A stretch of DNA of 64,000 nucleotides, taken from contig JAZUIY010000015.1 of NCBI GenBank assembly GCA_045642465.1, forward strand, positions 682,001 through 746,000, written 5' to 3'. This stretch comes from RUG420 sp045642465. Lineage in GTDB: Bacteria > Bacillota > Clostridia > Oscillospirales > Acutalibacteraceae. Shown here piece by piece: positions 1-8,333 of the stretch (positions are counted from its first letter, which is position 1; every line of letters begins with the position of its first letter). Both the position numbers and the translations under genes were made by a program. The notes under the pieces were generated by a model. That model searched no databases. It saw only the letters and a program-made list of their open reading frames with translations, and was not told where the DNA came from.

Positions 1-511
1 AGCCATGGCACCACTGGATGTGCTTCGCCGTGCCAAGGTGGAAGTCACTACCGTTGGTGTGGGTGGAACCGCCATTACCGGTTCTCATAACGTTACCTTC
101 ATGGCAGATATCACCACAGATCAAGTGGAACTTGGTCCGGATGTGGACGGTATCATCCTGCCGGGCGGCATGCCGGGTACCTTAAACCTGGAAGCAGATG
201 CCACCGTACAGGCTGCCATTGACTATTGCGCTGCAAATGACAAACTGCTTTGTGCCATTTGCGCAGCGCCATCCATCCTGGGCCACAAACAGCTGCTGGA
301 AGGAAAGCCGGCCACCTGTTTCCCAGGCTTTGAGGACGACCTGTACGGTGCTACACCAACTGGCACTTCCGTCGTTTCTCATGAGAACATCATTACCTGC
401 AGCGGTGCCGGTGGTGCTTTGCTTTTTGGTAAGGCCATTGCCGCCCGGTTTGTAGGGGAGGAAACCGCAGGGAAGGTACTTGCTTCCATGCAGTATCCAC
501 ACGAATTTTAA
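1..511 (+). CDS. DJ-1/PfpI family protein, 5' end cut by window edge
   Basis: The visible 169 residues are the C-terminal nine tenths of a DJ-1/PfpI (YajL/ThiJ-like) protein. The reading frame is open at the left edge and the first Met (base 5) lies inside the family's conserved block (APLDVLRRA...), so the true start is upstream of the window. The nucleophile-elbow cysteine is visible in LLCAICAAP (Cys86 counted from that Met), with the PGGMPG loop before it. Family members are cytoplasmic glyoxalase/deglycase-like or chaperone-like proteins; the exact substrate cannot be read from sequence. It lies 23 bases before mltG on the same strand and may be co-transcribed with it. Confidence 0.85.
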   Translation, partial: AMAPLDVLRRAKVEVTTVGVGGTAITGSHNVTFMADITTDQVELGPDVDGIILPGGMPGTLNLEADATVQAAIDYCAANDKLLCAICAAPSILGHKQLLEGKPATCFPGFEDDLYGATPTGTSVVSHENIITCSGAGGALLFGKAIAARFVGEETAGKVLASMQYPHEF

Positions 512-534
512 GTAAGAGGAAAGAGAATAAGTTT

Positions 535-2400
535 ATGTCCGAAAACCAGAATCGAACCACCGGCGCAAAGAGTACCGGCAGCATGAGCAGTCTGAAAAGA
601 CAGCGTCTGACCAAACCTTTGCCACAGGAAAAGCGGACCCCAAGTGCTCGCTCTTCCAAGTCCGGTGCCACCAACAAAACCTCCGCTGAAAAGCGCAAGA
701 CCCAGAGTAGTGCTGCCAGAAGCACTGCTTCACGTCAGGCTGTCCAGCAGAGACCAAGCCAGCAGAAAACGGCTCAGCAAAAGGCTGCTCAGCAAAAGGC
801 CGCTCAGCAGAAAACCGCTCAGCAGAAAGCTGCCCAGCAGAAAGCCGCTCAGCAGAAGGCTGCCAAGCAAAAGGCCGCTCAGCAGAAAGCCGCTCAGCAA
901 AAAGCCGCTCAGCAGAGACCAACTCAGCAAAGACCGGCTCAGCAGAGTGCTGCAAAAGCAAAGGCTGCCGGTGCTGCCCAGCGTCCGGTAAAGAACGCTG
1001 CTCCGAAGAAGGATCCTGCAGCAGTAGCAGCTAAGGAAGCTGCCAAAGAGCGGAAGAAAGCTGCCAAGGCTGCAGACAAGCAGGCAAGAAATGCCGAAAA
1101 AGAAGCAGCAAGAGCCGCTTCCAAGAAGGCTTCTGCCACAAAGCGTGCTGCCTATGCCGCAGAACATCCGGAAAAAGCTTCCGGTGTAAGGGTTATTAAA
1201 GTGCCGGGCTTTGACCTGGAAAAAGAAGTGGACTTCTCTTGGGTAAAAGAAATCAAGAACTTCCGCCTCAACAAAATTGGCCCTACCGTGGCAGACATTA
1301 AAGCAGACCCATATAAGCTGTCTGTTGCCGTAAAAGTAATTATCCTCATTCTGGCTTTACTCTTCTCTTTCCATTTCACCTCTGTTGTCAACGACATCAT
1401 GGGCTTCAATAGAAGTGACAAAAACGTCACCTTTAACCTGCCGGAAGAAAACATGTCTACGGACAAGGTCATTTCCCAGTTGGATAAGCAAGGCCTCATC
1501 CGTCACAGTTTGGAATGCAAAGCCTTTGTCAAACTGACCGACGGCATGCGTGGTACCTCCAATGCCACTTACCTGAAAGGGGACTATGTCCTCACCAAAA
1601 ACATGGGCATTGAAAAGATGCTGATTACCTGCATGAACATTCAGAAACAAGAAACCGTTCAGGTATCCATTCCGGAAGGCTTCTGTGTTCAGCAGATTGC
1701 AGAAACCCTGGAAAAGAACAAGGTTTGTTCCAAGACAGACTTCCTCAAGGCATGTCAGTCTGTTTCTTATAACTATGACTTCATGCTTGGCATTGATAAC
1801 GCCAACATGCGTTATGCCGCTTTGGAAGGTTATCTGTATCCGGATACTTATGAATTCTTCATGGGCTCCAATGCAACCGACGTGGTTTCCAAGATGCTGT
1901 CCAACTTCAACAGCAAGTGGACCGATGCCTATGCACAGCGTGCTGCGGAACTGGGCAAGACCATGGATGACGTCTTAACCGAAGCTTCCATTATCCAGAA
2001 GGAAGACAGTACTCCATCCAACATGGCGTATATTGCCTCTGTATTTAACAACCGTTTGGCTTCTGCCAACTTCCCAACCTTGCAGTCTGACGCCACCGTC
2101 AATTACGCCAAGGAATACATCAAGCCGTACGTTTCCGAACAGGAATATCAGAACTACAACAACCTGTATTCCACCTACGTCTGCAAGGGCTTGCCACTGG
2201 GCCCAATCTGTAACCCAGGTGACGATGCCATTAAGGCAGTTCTGTGGCCGGAAAGCACCAGTTACTACTTCTTCGCCCACGACGAAGAGGGCAAGCTGTA
2301 CCTGGCACGTACCGCCAACGAACAGATTTACAACGTGAACCGTGCTACCACTTCTGCCGAAAGTGCAGTAGGCAAGGTATCAACCACCATCAGCGGTTAA
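535..2400 (+). CDS. mltG: Endolytic murein transglycosylase MltG (YceG-like) with long KAAQQ-repeat tail
   Basis: MltG cleaves nascent glycan strands and so ends peptidoglycan polymerisation; it is a single-pass membrane protein with an extracytoplasmic YceG domain. Of the 621 residues, about 1-210 form a Lys/Ala/Gln-rich cytoplasmic tail, residues 262-284 are a clear membrane segment (VIILILALLFSF), and residues about 300-615 are the YceG domain. The catalytic glutamate is most likely Glu490 in EASIIQKED. Typical MltG proteins are about 340-400 residues, so the tail accounts for the extra length. The tail holds KAAQQ pentapeptides (71-140) followed by an Ala/Lys-rich helix resembling a histone H1 tail. 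ATG at 535 follows a weak purine-rich site (AGAGGAAAGAG). The U32 gene follows after 17 bases, a pairing also known in Bacillus (yrrL region). Confidence 0.93.
   Translation: MSENQNRTTGAKSTGSMSSLKRQRLTKPLPQEKRTPSARSSKSGATNKTSAEKRKTQSSAARSTASRQAVQQRPSQQKTAQQKAAQQKAAQQKTAQQKAAQQKAAQQKAAKQKAAQQKAAQQKAAQQRPTQQRPAQQSAAKAKAAGAAQRPVKNAAPKKDPAAVAAKEAAKERKKAAKAADKQARNAEKEAARAASKKASATKRAAYAAEHPEKASGVRVIKVPGFDLEKEVDFSWVKEIKNFRLNKIGPTVADIKADPYKLSVAVKVIILILALLFSFHFTSVVNDIMGFNRSDKNVTFNLPEENMSTDKVISQLDKQGLIRHSLECKAFVKLTDGMRGTSNATYLKGDYVLTKNMGIEKMLITCMNIQKQETVQVSIPEGFCVQQIAETLEKNKVCSKTDFLKACQSVSYNYDFMLGIDNANMRYAALEGYLYPDTYEFFMGSNATDVVSKMLSNFNSKWTDAYAQRAAELGKTMDDVLTEASIIQKEDSTPSNMAYIASVFNNRLASANFPTLQSDATVNYAKEYIKPYVSEQEYQNYNNLYSTYVCKGLPLGPICNPGDDAIKAVLWPESTSYYFFAHDEEGKLYLARTANEQIYNVNRATTSAESAVGKVSTTISG
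745..954 (+). repeat. 15-base tandem repeat coding KAAQQ inside mltG
   Basis: About fourteen in-frame 15-base units code for Gln-Gln-Lys-Ala-Ala and close variants (QQKTA, QQRPT, QQRPA). Synonymous codons differ between units (gct/gcc, cag/caa), so the repeat is not a very recent perfect expansion. The count could vary between strains without a frameshift. Confidence 0.9.
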
Positions 2401-2417
2401 CCAAAGGAGACAGAACG

Positions 2418-3665
2418 TTGCCAACCACAAACATGAAAGCACCGGAACTCTTGGCCCCAGCCGGGGATCCGGAGCGTTTGGCTTCCGCACTGCAATATGG
2501 TGCAGACGCCGTATACCTAGGGGGCCAGGAATTTGGGATGCGCGCGGCGCCAACCAATTTCACCCACGACACTTTAATAGAGGCAGTGAAGCAGTGTCAT
2601 AACCAGGGCGTGAAGGTTCATTTGACCTGCAACACGCTGCCGAGAAATAACGAATTAGAAGCCCTTCCGGGCTTTTTGGAACAGGCACAGGATGCCGGGG
2701 TAGATGCCCTCATTGTGGCAGATATCGGCGTCATGCGTGCTGCTCAGAAGTATGCACCGAAGGTAGACATTCACATGTCCACCCAGGCAGGTGTGGTCAA
2801 TTACATGACCGCCAACGCCCTTTATGACTTAGGCGCCAAGCGCATTGTGCTGGCCAGAGAAGTGTCCTTAAAGGACATTGCGGAAATCCGGAAGAATGTA
2901 CCGGATGACCTGGAACTGGAAGCCTTTGTCCATGGGGCTATGTGCATGTCCTTCTCCGGCAGATGCCTGTTGTCCAACTACATGACCGGCCGGGACTCCA
3001 ATAGAGGGGACTGCGCCCAGCCTTGCCGCTGGAAGTACCACCTTATGGAGGAAAAACGTCCGGGCCAGTACTTTGAAATTACAGAGGACCGGGAAAACGG
3101 TACCTATTTCTTAAACAGCAAGGACATGTGCATGATTGAGCACATTCCGGATTTGGTAGATGCCGGCATCAACAGTTTCAAAATAGAAGGCCGTGCCAAG
3201 TCTGCTTTCTACGTAGCCGCTGTCACCAACGCTTACCGTTGTGCCATTGACGGTTACATGGAGAATCCAAGCAAGGACTACATGCCGGAACCTTGGATTA
3301 TTGACGAAACCAAGAAAATCTCTTACCGGGATTACTGCACCGGTTATTTCTACGGTGCACCCAACGAAGATGCCAACCTGTACTACGACGGCATTTACAT
3401 CCGCAACTGGGACATCATTGCAAACGTGTTGTCCAGTGACGGGGAATACCTGACCGTAACCCAGAGAAACCGCTTCTTCGTCGGGGACCAGCTGGAAGTC
3501 CTCATTCCGGGGACCAAACCGTTTACCATTACGGTGGAAGAAATGACAAACGAAGCCGGGGAGTCCATAGAAGTGGCTCCAAACCCAATGGCTACCATCC
3601 GCATTAAGTGCGGGGAAACCATTCCGGCCGGCTCTATTTTAAGAATGCAGAAGAGAGAGGGATAA
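2418..3665 (+). CDS. Peptidase U32 family protein (RlhA/TrhP-like)
   Basis: A 415-residue U32-family protein. The family signature is present: EAFVHGAMCMSFSGRC followed by the GDCAQPC motif, giving four cysteines (176, 183, 199, 203) that in studied relatives are thought to hold an Fe-S cluster. Despite the peptidase name, characterised relatives (E. coli RlhA, Bacillus YrrN/YrrO) are needed for hydroxylation of rRNA or tRNA bases, so an RNA-modification role is likely but inferred. The start chosen is TTG at 2418, 8 bases after AAAGGAGA; the next in-frame ATG (2433) sits 23 bases from that site. mltG lies just upstream, and dgt starts 1 base after the stop codon. Confidence 0.9.
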   Translation: MPTTNMKAPELLAPAGDPERLASALQYGADAVYLGGQEFGMRAAPTNFTHDTLIEAVKQCHNQGVKVHLTCNTLPRNNELEALPGFLEQAQDAGVDALIVADIGVMRAAQKYAPKVDIHMSTQAGVVNYMTANALYDLGAKRIVLAREVSLKDIAEIRKNVPDDLELEAFVHGAMCMSFSGRCLLSNYMTGRDSNRGDCAQPCRWKYHLMEEKRPGQYFEITEDRENGTYFLNSKDMCMIEHIPDLVDAGINSFKIEGRAKSAFYVAAVTNAYRCAIDGYMENPSKDYMPEPWIIDETKKISYRDYCTGYFYGAPNEDANLYYDGIYIRNWDIIANVLSSDGEYLTVTQRNRFFVGDQLEVLIPGTKPFTITVEEMTNEAGESIEVAPNPMATIRIKCGETIPAGSILRMQKREG

Positions 3666-3666
3666 C

Positions 3667-4665
3667 ATGGCAACCATTCGCGAAGATACGGAACGCTACG
3701 AGGATTTATACCTCTCTTCTTACGGCATGCGCGTAATCAACACCAAGGGCCGCATGGTTCCGGATGATCAGGACGACTACCGTACGGACTATCAGCGGGA
3801 CCGTGACCGCATCATTCACTGCAATGCGTTCCGCCGCCTGCAGCATAAGACCCAGGTGTTCCTTTCTCCAACCGGAGACCACTACCGTACCCGTCTGACC
3901 CACACCCTTGAGGTATCCCAAATTGCCCGTTCTATGGCAAGGGGCATGAAACTCAACGAGGACTTGGCGGAAGCCATTGCCTTAGGTCACGACCTGGGAC
4001 ATACGCCGTTCGGCCACGCCGGTGAGCGGGCCCTGGATGCCGTGGTACCGGGAGGATTCAAACACTACGAACAAAGCCTCCGTGTAGTTGACGTGCTGGA
4101 AAAAGAGGGTAGGGGCTTAAACCTGACCTATGAAGTCAGAGACGGCATCCGCTGCCACACCACCGGCAAAGAAGCTGACACCTTAGAAGGCCGTATTGTA
4201 AAACTGAGTGACCATATCGCTTACTTAAACCACGACATTGACGATGCCATCCGCGCCGGTCTCTTTGAAGAAACCGACCTGCCTCGTCTGGTGCGGGAAA
4301 CCTTGGGGAAGTCCAAGAGTAAGCGTATTGACACCTTAATTCATTCCGCAATCGATTGTTCCGACCGGGACATCAAGCTGGCTCCGGAAGTGCAGGAAGC
4401 CATGGACATTCTGCGGAACTACATGTTTGAAAACGTGTACACCAACCCAATCTGCAAAGGGGAAGAAGGAAAGGCCATGGCCATTGTCCAGGCCCTCTAT
4501 GGTTACTTTGCAGAACGTCCGGACGAACTGCCGGAGGACTACCGGTATATTCTGGAAAAAGACGGCCCGGAACGTGCCGCTTGTGACTACATTTCCGGCA
4601 TGTCTGACCGCTATGCACTGCTGGTATACGAAAACCTGTTTATTCCAAAACCTTGGGTAGATTAA
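3667..4665 (+). CDS. dgt: dGTPase-like deoxynucleotide triphosphohydrolase (HD domain)
   Basis: A 332-residue HD-domain protein of the dGTP triphosphohydrolase family, which splits dNTPs into deoxynucleoside and triphosphate. Metal ligands are visible: His79 (RLTHTLEVSQIARS), His108-Asp109 (ALGHDLGHTPFGH) and a downstream Asp in LSDHIAYLNHDIDDA. The N-terminal FRRLQHKTQVF block matches the family. The length fits the shorter Bacillota type rather than E. coli Dgt (about 500 residues), so substrate preference is open. It starts 1 base after the U32 stop, with AGAGAGGG as ribosome-binding site inside that gene, which suggests translational coupling. Primase follows. Confidence 0.92.
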   Translation: MATIREDTERYEDLYLSSYGMRVINTKGRMVPDDQDDYRTDYQRDRDRIIHCNAFRRLQHKTQVFLSPTGDHYRTRLTHTLEVSQIARSMARGMKLNEDLAEAIALGHDLGHTPFGHAGERALDAVVPGGFKHYEQSLRVVDVLEKEGRGLNLTYEVRDGIRCHTTGKEADTLEGRIVKLSDHIAYLNHDIDDAIRAGLFEETDLPRLVRETLGKSKSKRIDTLIHSAIDCSDRDIKLAPEVQEAMDILRNYMFENVYTNPICKGEEGKAMAIVQALYGYFAERPDELPEDYRYILEKDGPERAACDYISGMSDRYALLVYENLFIPKPWVD

Positions 4666-4719
4666 CTGCCTAACGGTGAACACAGAATAGTGAAATATTA
4701 CGGGAAAGGAGGAGAGCCC

Positions 4720-6480
4720 ATGCCGCGTCTCAATGAAGAATTTATTGATACCTTGCGCCAACGTCTGGACATTGAAGAGTTCATTGGCGGATATGTTGCG
4801 CTGAAGCGCCGGGGCCGCCTCTCCAAAGGACTTTGTCCGTTCCACAGTGAAAAAACCCCGTCCTTTACCGTCTATCAGGACACCCAGTCCTTTTATTGCT
4901 TTGGCTGCGGCAAAGGCGGAGACATTATTACCTTTACCCGTGACATTGAAAACTTAGACTACTTGGATGCCGTTAAATTATTGGCGGACAAAGCCGGCCT
5001 CAACATGCCGGATGACGACTACGACGACACCCTTTCCAAAAAGCGTGCCAGAATCCTGGACATGAACAAGGAAGCGGCACGGTTTTACCACGCCTGCCTG
5101 CTGGGTCCGGATGGACAAGTGGGCCTAGACTACTGGCGCAACAAGCGCCGGTTAACCCCGCAGACCATTAAGCACTTTGGCCTGGGGTATGCGCCGGACA
5201 GTTGGTCTGCGCTGCGGAATCACATGCGCAGCAAAGGCTATTCCGACCAGGAACTGTTGGAAGCCAACCTGGTCCGCCGCAGTCAAAAAGAAGGCAAGAC
5301 CACTTATTATGACAACTTCCGCAATCGGGCCATGGTGCCAATCATAGATCTGCGGGGTCATGTCATTGCCTTCGGAGGCCGTGTGTTAGACGACTCCAAA
5401 CCGAAGTACGTCAACACCTCAGACACCTTAGTTTATAAAAAGAGCCAGGCTCTTTTTGCTTTAAATTTTGCAAAGAGTTCCGGAAAGGACAGCCTCATTC
5501 TCTGTGAGGGCTATATGGACGTCATTACCCTCCATCAGGCCGGTTTCACCAATGCGGTGGCAGGCTTGGGAACAGCCCTGACAGACGAGCAGGTGAGACT
5601 GCTTTCCCGGTATTGCAATGAAGTCATCCTGTCCTACGACAGCGATGAAGCCGGCCACGCCGCCACCGAAAAGGCACTGGAAAAATTTGATAAGACCGGG
5701 CTCAATGTCCGCTCTCTCAATTTGACCGGCGGCAAGGACCCGGATGAAATTATCCACACCTTCGGTGCCGAACGCTTTCAATCCATTATTGATGGTGCAG
5801 CCAACGAAACCGAGTACAGACTGTTGCAGCAGCGCAAGAAGTTTGACCTGAACACCGACGACGGCCGCGTAAAATATTTACGGGAAGCCGTTAAGGTGCT
5901 TGCCCGACTGGATTCTCCGGTAGAGCAAGACATTTATGCTTCGCGTCTCTCCGACGAACTGGGCGTCAGCAAGGAAGCTATTCTCTTACAAATCAAGGAC
6001 GTAACCAGCAAACAGCGGAGAGCCTCTAAGCGGGTAGACTTCGGCGAACTGCGCCACGAGTTTGATCGGTACAAGGCTCCTCAGAGTTCTCAGAACACGG
6101 ACAATATGAAAGCCGTCAAAGCCGAAGAGTCCATATTATCTCTTCTGCTGAACAATCCGGATTATTATCCGAAAGCCCAGCAGGAATTACAGCCGGAAGA
6201 CTTCGTCACCGCCTTCCATAAGAAGGTTTACGAAGTGCTCAGCAGCCGTTTGGAAAACCAGCAATCCACAGATTTGATTTACCTGTCCGCAGACTTTAGT
6301 CCGGATGAAATGAGCGCCATTGTAGCGCTGCGAACCGGGGAGAATCTGGTATCCAATACCGTAGACGAGCTCATGGGCTGTATCCAGGTGCTGAAAGCCC
6401 AGCGGGGAAGTGGAGCCCCAGTGGATCCCGCCACCTTATCGGATGACGCTTTCCGCAACCTGTTCAAAAACCATAAGTAA
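4720..6480 (+). CDS. dnaG: DNA primase
   Basis: DnaG makes RNA primers for replication. In 586 residues the domains run in the standard order. First is the CHC2 zinc finger, with Cys39, His42, Cys60 and Cys63 in LCPFHSEKTPSF and FYCFGCGKGGD. Next is the catalytic core with the Toprim signature LCEGYMDVI and SYDSDEAG. Last is a helicase-binding C-terminal region (about 445-586). A GTG at 4690 is in frame, but AAAGGAGG at 4705-4712 sits 7 bases before ATG 4720 and the family N-terminus begins there (MPRLNEEFIDTLR), so 4720 is preferred. It is followed by rpoD, the conserved primase-sigma pair of the macromolecular synthesis operon; rpsU is not part of this copy. Confidence 0.97.
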   Translation: MPRLNEEFIDTLRQRLDIEEFIGGYVALKRRGRLSKGLCPFHSEKTPSFTVYQDTQSFYCFGCGKGGDIITFTRDIENLDYLDAVKLLADKAGLNMPDDDYDDTLSKKRARILDMNKEAARFYHACLLGPDGQVGLDYWRNKRRLTPQTIKHFGLGYAPDSWSALRNHMRSKGYSDQELLEANLVRRSQKEGKTTYYDNFRNRAMVPIIDLRGHVIAFGGRVLDDSKPKYVNTSDTLVYKKSQALFALNFAKSSGKDSLILCEGYMDVITLHQAGFTNAVAGLGTALTDEQVRLLSRYCNEVILSYDSDEAGHAATEKALEKFDKTGLNVRSLNLTGGKDPDEIIHTFGAERFQSIIDGAANETEYRLLQQRKKFDLNTDDGRVKYLREAVKVLARLDSPVEQDIYASRLSDELGVSKEAILLQIKDVTSKQRRASKRVDFGELRHEFDRYKAPQSSQNTDNMKAVKAEESILSLLLNNPDYYPKAQQELQPEDFVTAFHKKVYEVLSSRLENQQSTDLIYLSADFSPDEMSAIVALRTGENLVSNTVDELMGCIQVLKAQRGSGAPVDPATLSDDAFRNLFKNHK

Positions 6481-6503
6481 ATTCTGAAAAAGGGAGTTTT
6501 TTC

Positions 6504-7598
6504 ATGGAAGAAAAAAAGCAGAAAGTCATCAACGCGCTTGTTGAAAAGGGCAAGGCTCAGGGCAAACTCTCTACCAATGACATTGACACCGCCATTGTAG
6601 AAATTGACCTGGACATTGACGAACTGGACAAGCTGTATGACACGCTGGAATCCAACAACATTGAAATCATTGACGACCTGGGCGATGCAGCTCTGGAATC
6701 CTTGAATTTTGATGTGGAAACCGCAAAGCCAAGTGAAGCAGGCGCCAATGCCGAAGCCGGCAAGAACGCCGCAATGGATGATCCTGTTAAGGTTTATCTG
6801 AAAGAAATTGGCCGGGTTCCTCTGTTGACTCCGGAAGAAGAAATTGAATTGGCCATCCGCATTGCAGAAGGGGATGAAGAAGCCAAGAAGAAACTGGCAG
6901 AATCCAACCTTCGTCTGGTTGTTTCCATTGCAAAGCGTTACGTAGGTCGCGGCATGCAGTTCTTAGACCTGATTCAGGAAGGTAACTTGGGCCTCATTAA
7001 AGCAGTTGACAAATTCGACTACACCAAGGGCTTCAAGTTCTCCACCTATGCAACTTGGTGGATTCGTCAGGCCATTACCCGTGCCATTGCTGACCAGGCC
7101 AGAACCATTCGTATTCCGGTTCATATGGTAGAAACCATTAACAAGGTTAAGAAGACCAACAGCCAGCTCTTACATAAGAATGGCCGTGACCCAACGGCAG
7201 AAGAAATTGCCGCTGAAATTGATATGCCGGTAGAAAAGGTCCGCGAAATTCTCCGCGTGGCTCAGGAACCGGTTTCCCTGGAAACTCCAATCGGTGAAGA
7301 AGAAGATTCTCATCTGGGAGACTTTATCCCGGACGATGATGCACTTGCTCCGGCCGATGCTGCCTCTCAGCTGCTCTTGAAAGAACAGCTGGCTGACGTG
7401 CTCAAGACTCTGACGCCGAGAGAAGAAAAGGTTCTTTCTCTCCGCTTTGGCCTTGAGGATGGACGTCCACGTACTTTGGAAGAAGTTGGTAAGGAATTCA
7501 ACGTTACCCGTGAACGTATCCGTCAGATTGAAGCAAAAGCCCTCCGCAAGCTTCGTCACCCAAGCCGTTCTAAGAAACTGAAAGACTTCTTAGACTAA
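6504..7598 (+). CDS. rpoD: Primary sigma factor (sigma-A, RpoD)
   Basis: The 364-residue housekeeping sigma factor. Visible parts are a short region 1.1 (residues 1-60), region 1.2 (DPVKVYLKEIGRVPLL), region 2 (RLVVSIAKRYVGRGMQFLDL and TYATWWIRQAITRAI, which read and melt the -10 element), region 3 (RIPVHMVETINK), and region 4 with the helix-turn-helix VTRERIRQIEAKALRKLRHP that reads the -35 element. The length matches the Bacillota SigA type and lacks the large insert of E. coli sigma-70. The consensus promoters annotated elsewhere in this window fit this sigma factor. It lies 23 bases downstream of dnaG and ends at a strong terminator facing ndk. Confidence 0.97.
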   Translation: MEEKKQKVINALVEKGKAQGKLSTNDIDTAIVEIDLDIDELDKLYDTLESNNIEIIDDLGDAALESLNFDVETAKPSEAGANAEAGKNAAMDDPVKVYLKEIGRVPLLTPEEEIELAIRIAEGDEEAKKKLAESNLRLVVSIAKRYVGRGMQFLDLIQEGNLGLIKAVDKFDYTKGFKFSTYATWWIRQAITRAIADQARTIRIPVHMVETINKVKKTNSQLLHKNGRDPTAEEIAAEIDMPVEKVREILRVAQEPVSLETPIGEEEDSHLGDFIPDDDALAPADAASQLLLKEQLADVLKTLTPREEKVLSLRFGLEDGRPRTLEEVGKEFNVTRERIRQIEAKALRKLRHPSRSKKLKDFLD

Positions 7599-7608
7599 GA
7601 CAAAAAGA

Positions 7609-7645
7609 AAAGCCCTCAGGCTCTTGCCTGAGGGCTTTCCTTTTT
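7609..7645. terminator. Bidirectional terminator between rpoD and ndk
   Basis: A 13-base inverted repeat (AAAGCCCTCAGGC / GCCTGAGGGCTTT) with a 4-base loop and a T-rich tail on the + side and an A-rich flank that gives U-tracts on the - side. It serves both convergent genes. Confidence 0.92.
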
Positions 7646-7648
7646 CAC

Positions 7649-8056
7649 TTATGCGCCTTCACCGAAGAAACGCTTAATTTCAATTTCAGCGGTTTCCGGA
7701 GAGTCGGAACCGTGAATTAAGTTGAACATGGAGGAGGAGGCGTAGTCCCCGCGGATGGTGCCGCCAGGGCCTTCGCTGCTGTTGGTAGGACCCATGAGGC
7801 CGCGCATGCCTTGAATGCAGTGGTTGCCTTCTACAATCATGCAGACAACCGGACCGGAAATCATAAACTGAACCAAGTCAGGGAAGATATCTAAGTGGGA
7901 AATGTGAGCGTAGTGTTCTTTTACGGTAGCTTCTTCTAAGGTTTTCATTTCCATTCTGGTAATGGTGTAACCCTTCTTTTCAATGCGGGCAATGATTTCG
8001 CCCATGAGGCCGCGCTTCACTGCGTCCGGCTTTAACATAATGTAAGTTCTTTCCAT
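7649..8056 (-). CDS. ndk: Nucleoside diphosphate kinase
   Basis: NDK moves the gamma-phosphate between nucleoside triphosphates and diphosphates through a phospho-histidine. The 135-residue protein has the family start MERTYIMLKPDAVKRG and the active-site His115 in NLIHGSDS, with RGDYA just before it. An in-frame ATG 21 bases further upstream exists, but AAGGAG lies 7 bases before the ATG at 8056 and the family N-terminus begins there. It is monocistronic, convergent with rpoD and divergent from rpoB. Confidence 0.96.
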   Translation of the reverse strand: MERTYIMLKPDAVKRGLMGEIIARIEKKGYTITRMEMKTLEEATVKEHYAHISHLDIFPDLVQFMISGPVVCMIVEGNHCIQGMRGLMGPTNSSEGPGGTIRGDYASSSMFNLIHGSDSPETAEIEIKRFFGEGA

Positions 8057-8085
8057 AGTAAACTCCTTGTTTTTCATTTGGGAAT

Positions 8086-8114
8086 ACTATAGCAAAACAG
8101 GGGGGAGAAGGCAA
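8086..8114 (-). promoter_or_regulatory. Sigma-A promoter for ndk
   Basis: On the minus strand, TTGCCT (-35) and TATAGT (-10) are separated by 17 bases, about 30 bases upstream of the ndk start codon. Confidence 0.6.
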
Positions 8115-8193
8115 GATTTTCAGGGACTATGAAACGCCCGGCTCCGCTTATAATTTACTTTTCGAGCAGTACTGACTTTTTTCCCTTTGCCAC

Positions 8194-8222
8194 TTGACGA
8201 GCCACCGCTCAATCTATAAAAT
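8194..8222 (+). promoter_or_regulatory. Sigma-A promoter for rpoB-rpoC
   Basis: TTGACG (-35) and TAAAAT (-10) are separated by 17 bases. The predicted transcript start is near 8229, leaving an untranslated leader of about 100 bases before rpoB. Confidence 0.7.
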
Positions 8223-8239
8223 ATATGACTACATTATAA

Positions 8240-8304
8240 CGGAAAGTCTCGCTTTCCGGAAACACCATAAAACCGCATGGTTACAACAAAAACCAGTGTT
8301 TTTT
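8240..8304 (+). promoter_or_regulatory. Structured leader of rpoB, possible attenuator
   Basis: The leader holds a perfect 7-base hairpin (CGGAAAG, 5-base loop, CTTTCCG; 8240-8258). It is followed by ACCAT...ATGGT (8263-8280), which lies inside a weaker outer pair AAACAC/GTGTTT that runs into six Ts. The second element has the shape of a weak intrinsic terminator. Function is inferred only. Confidence 0.4.
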
Positions 8305-8333
8305 AATCTTTAGAACGGAGTGATTACGGCCCT

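Noticed and set aside
5..7. ATG at base 5 as the true start of the DJ-1 gene
   Set aside because: It lies inside a conserved block of the family, and the frame is open to the window edge.
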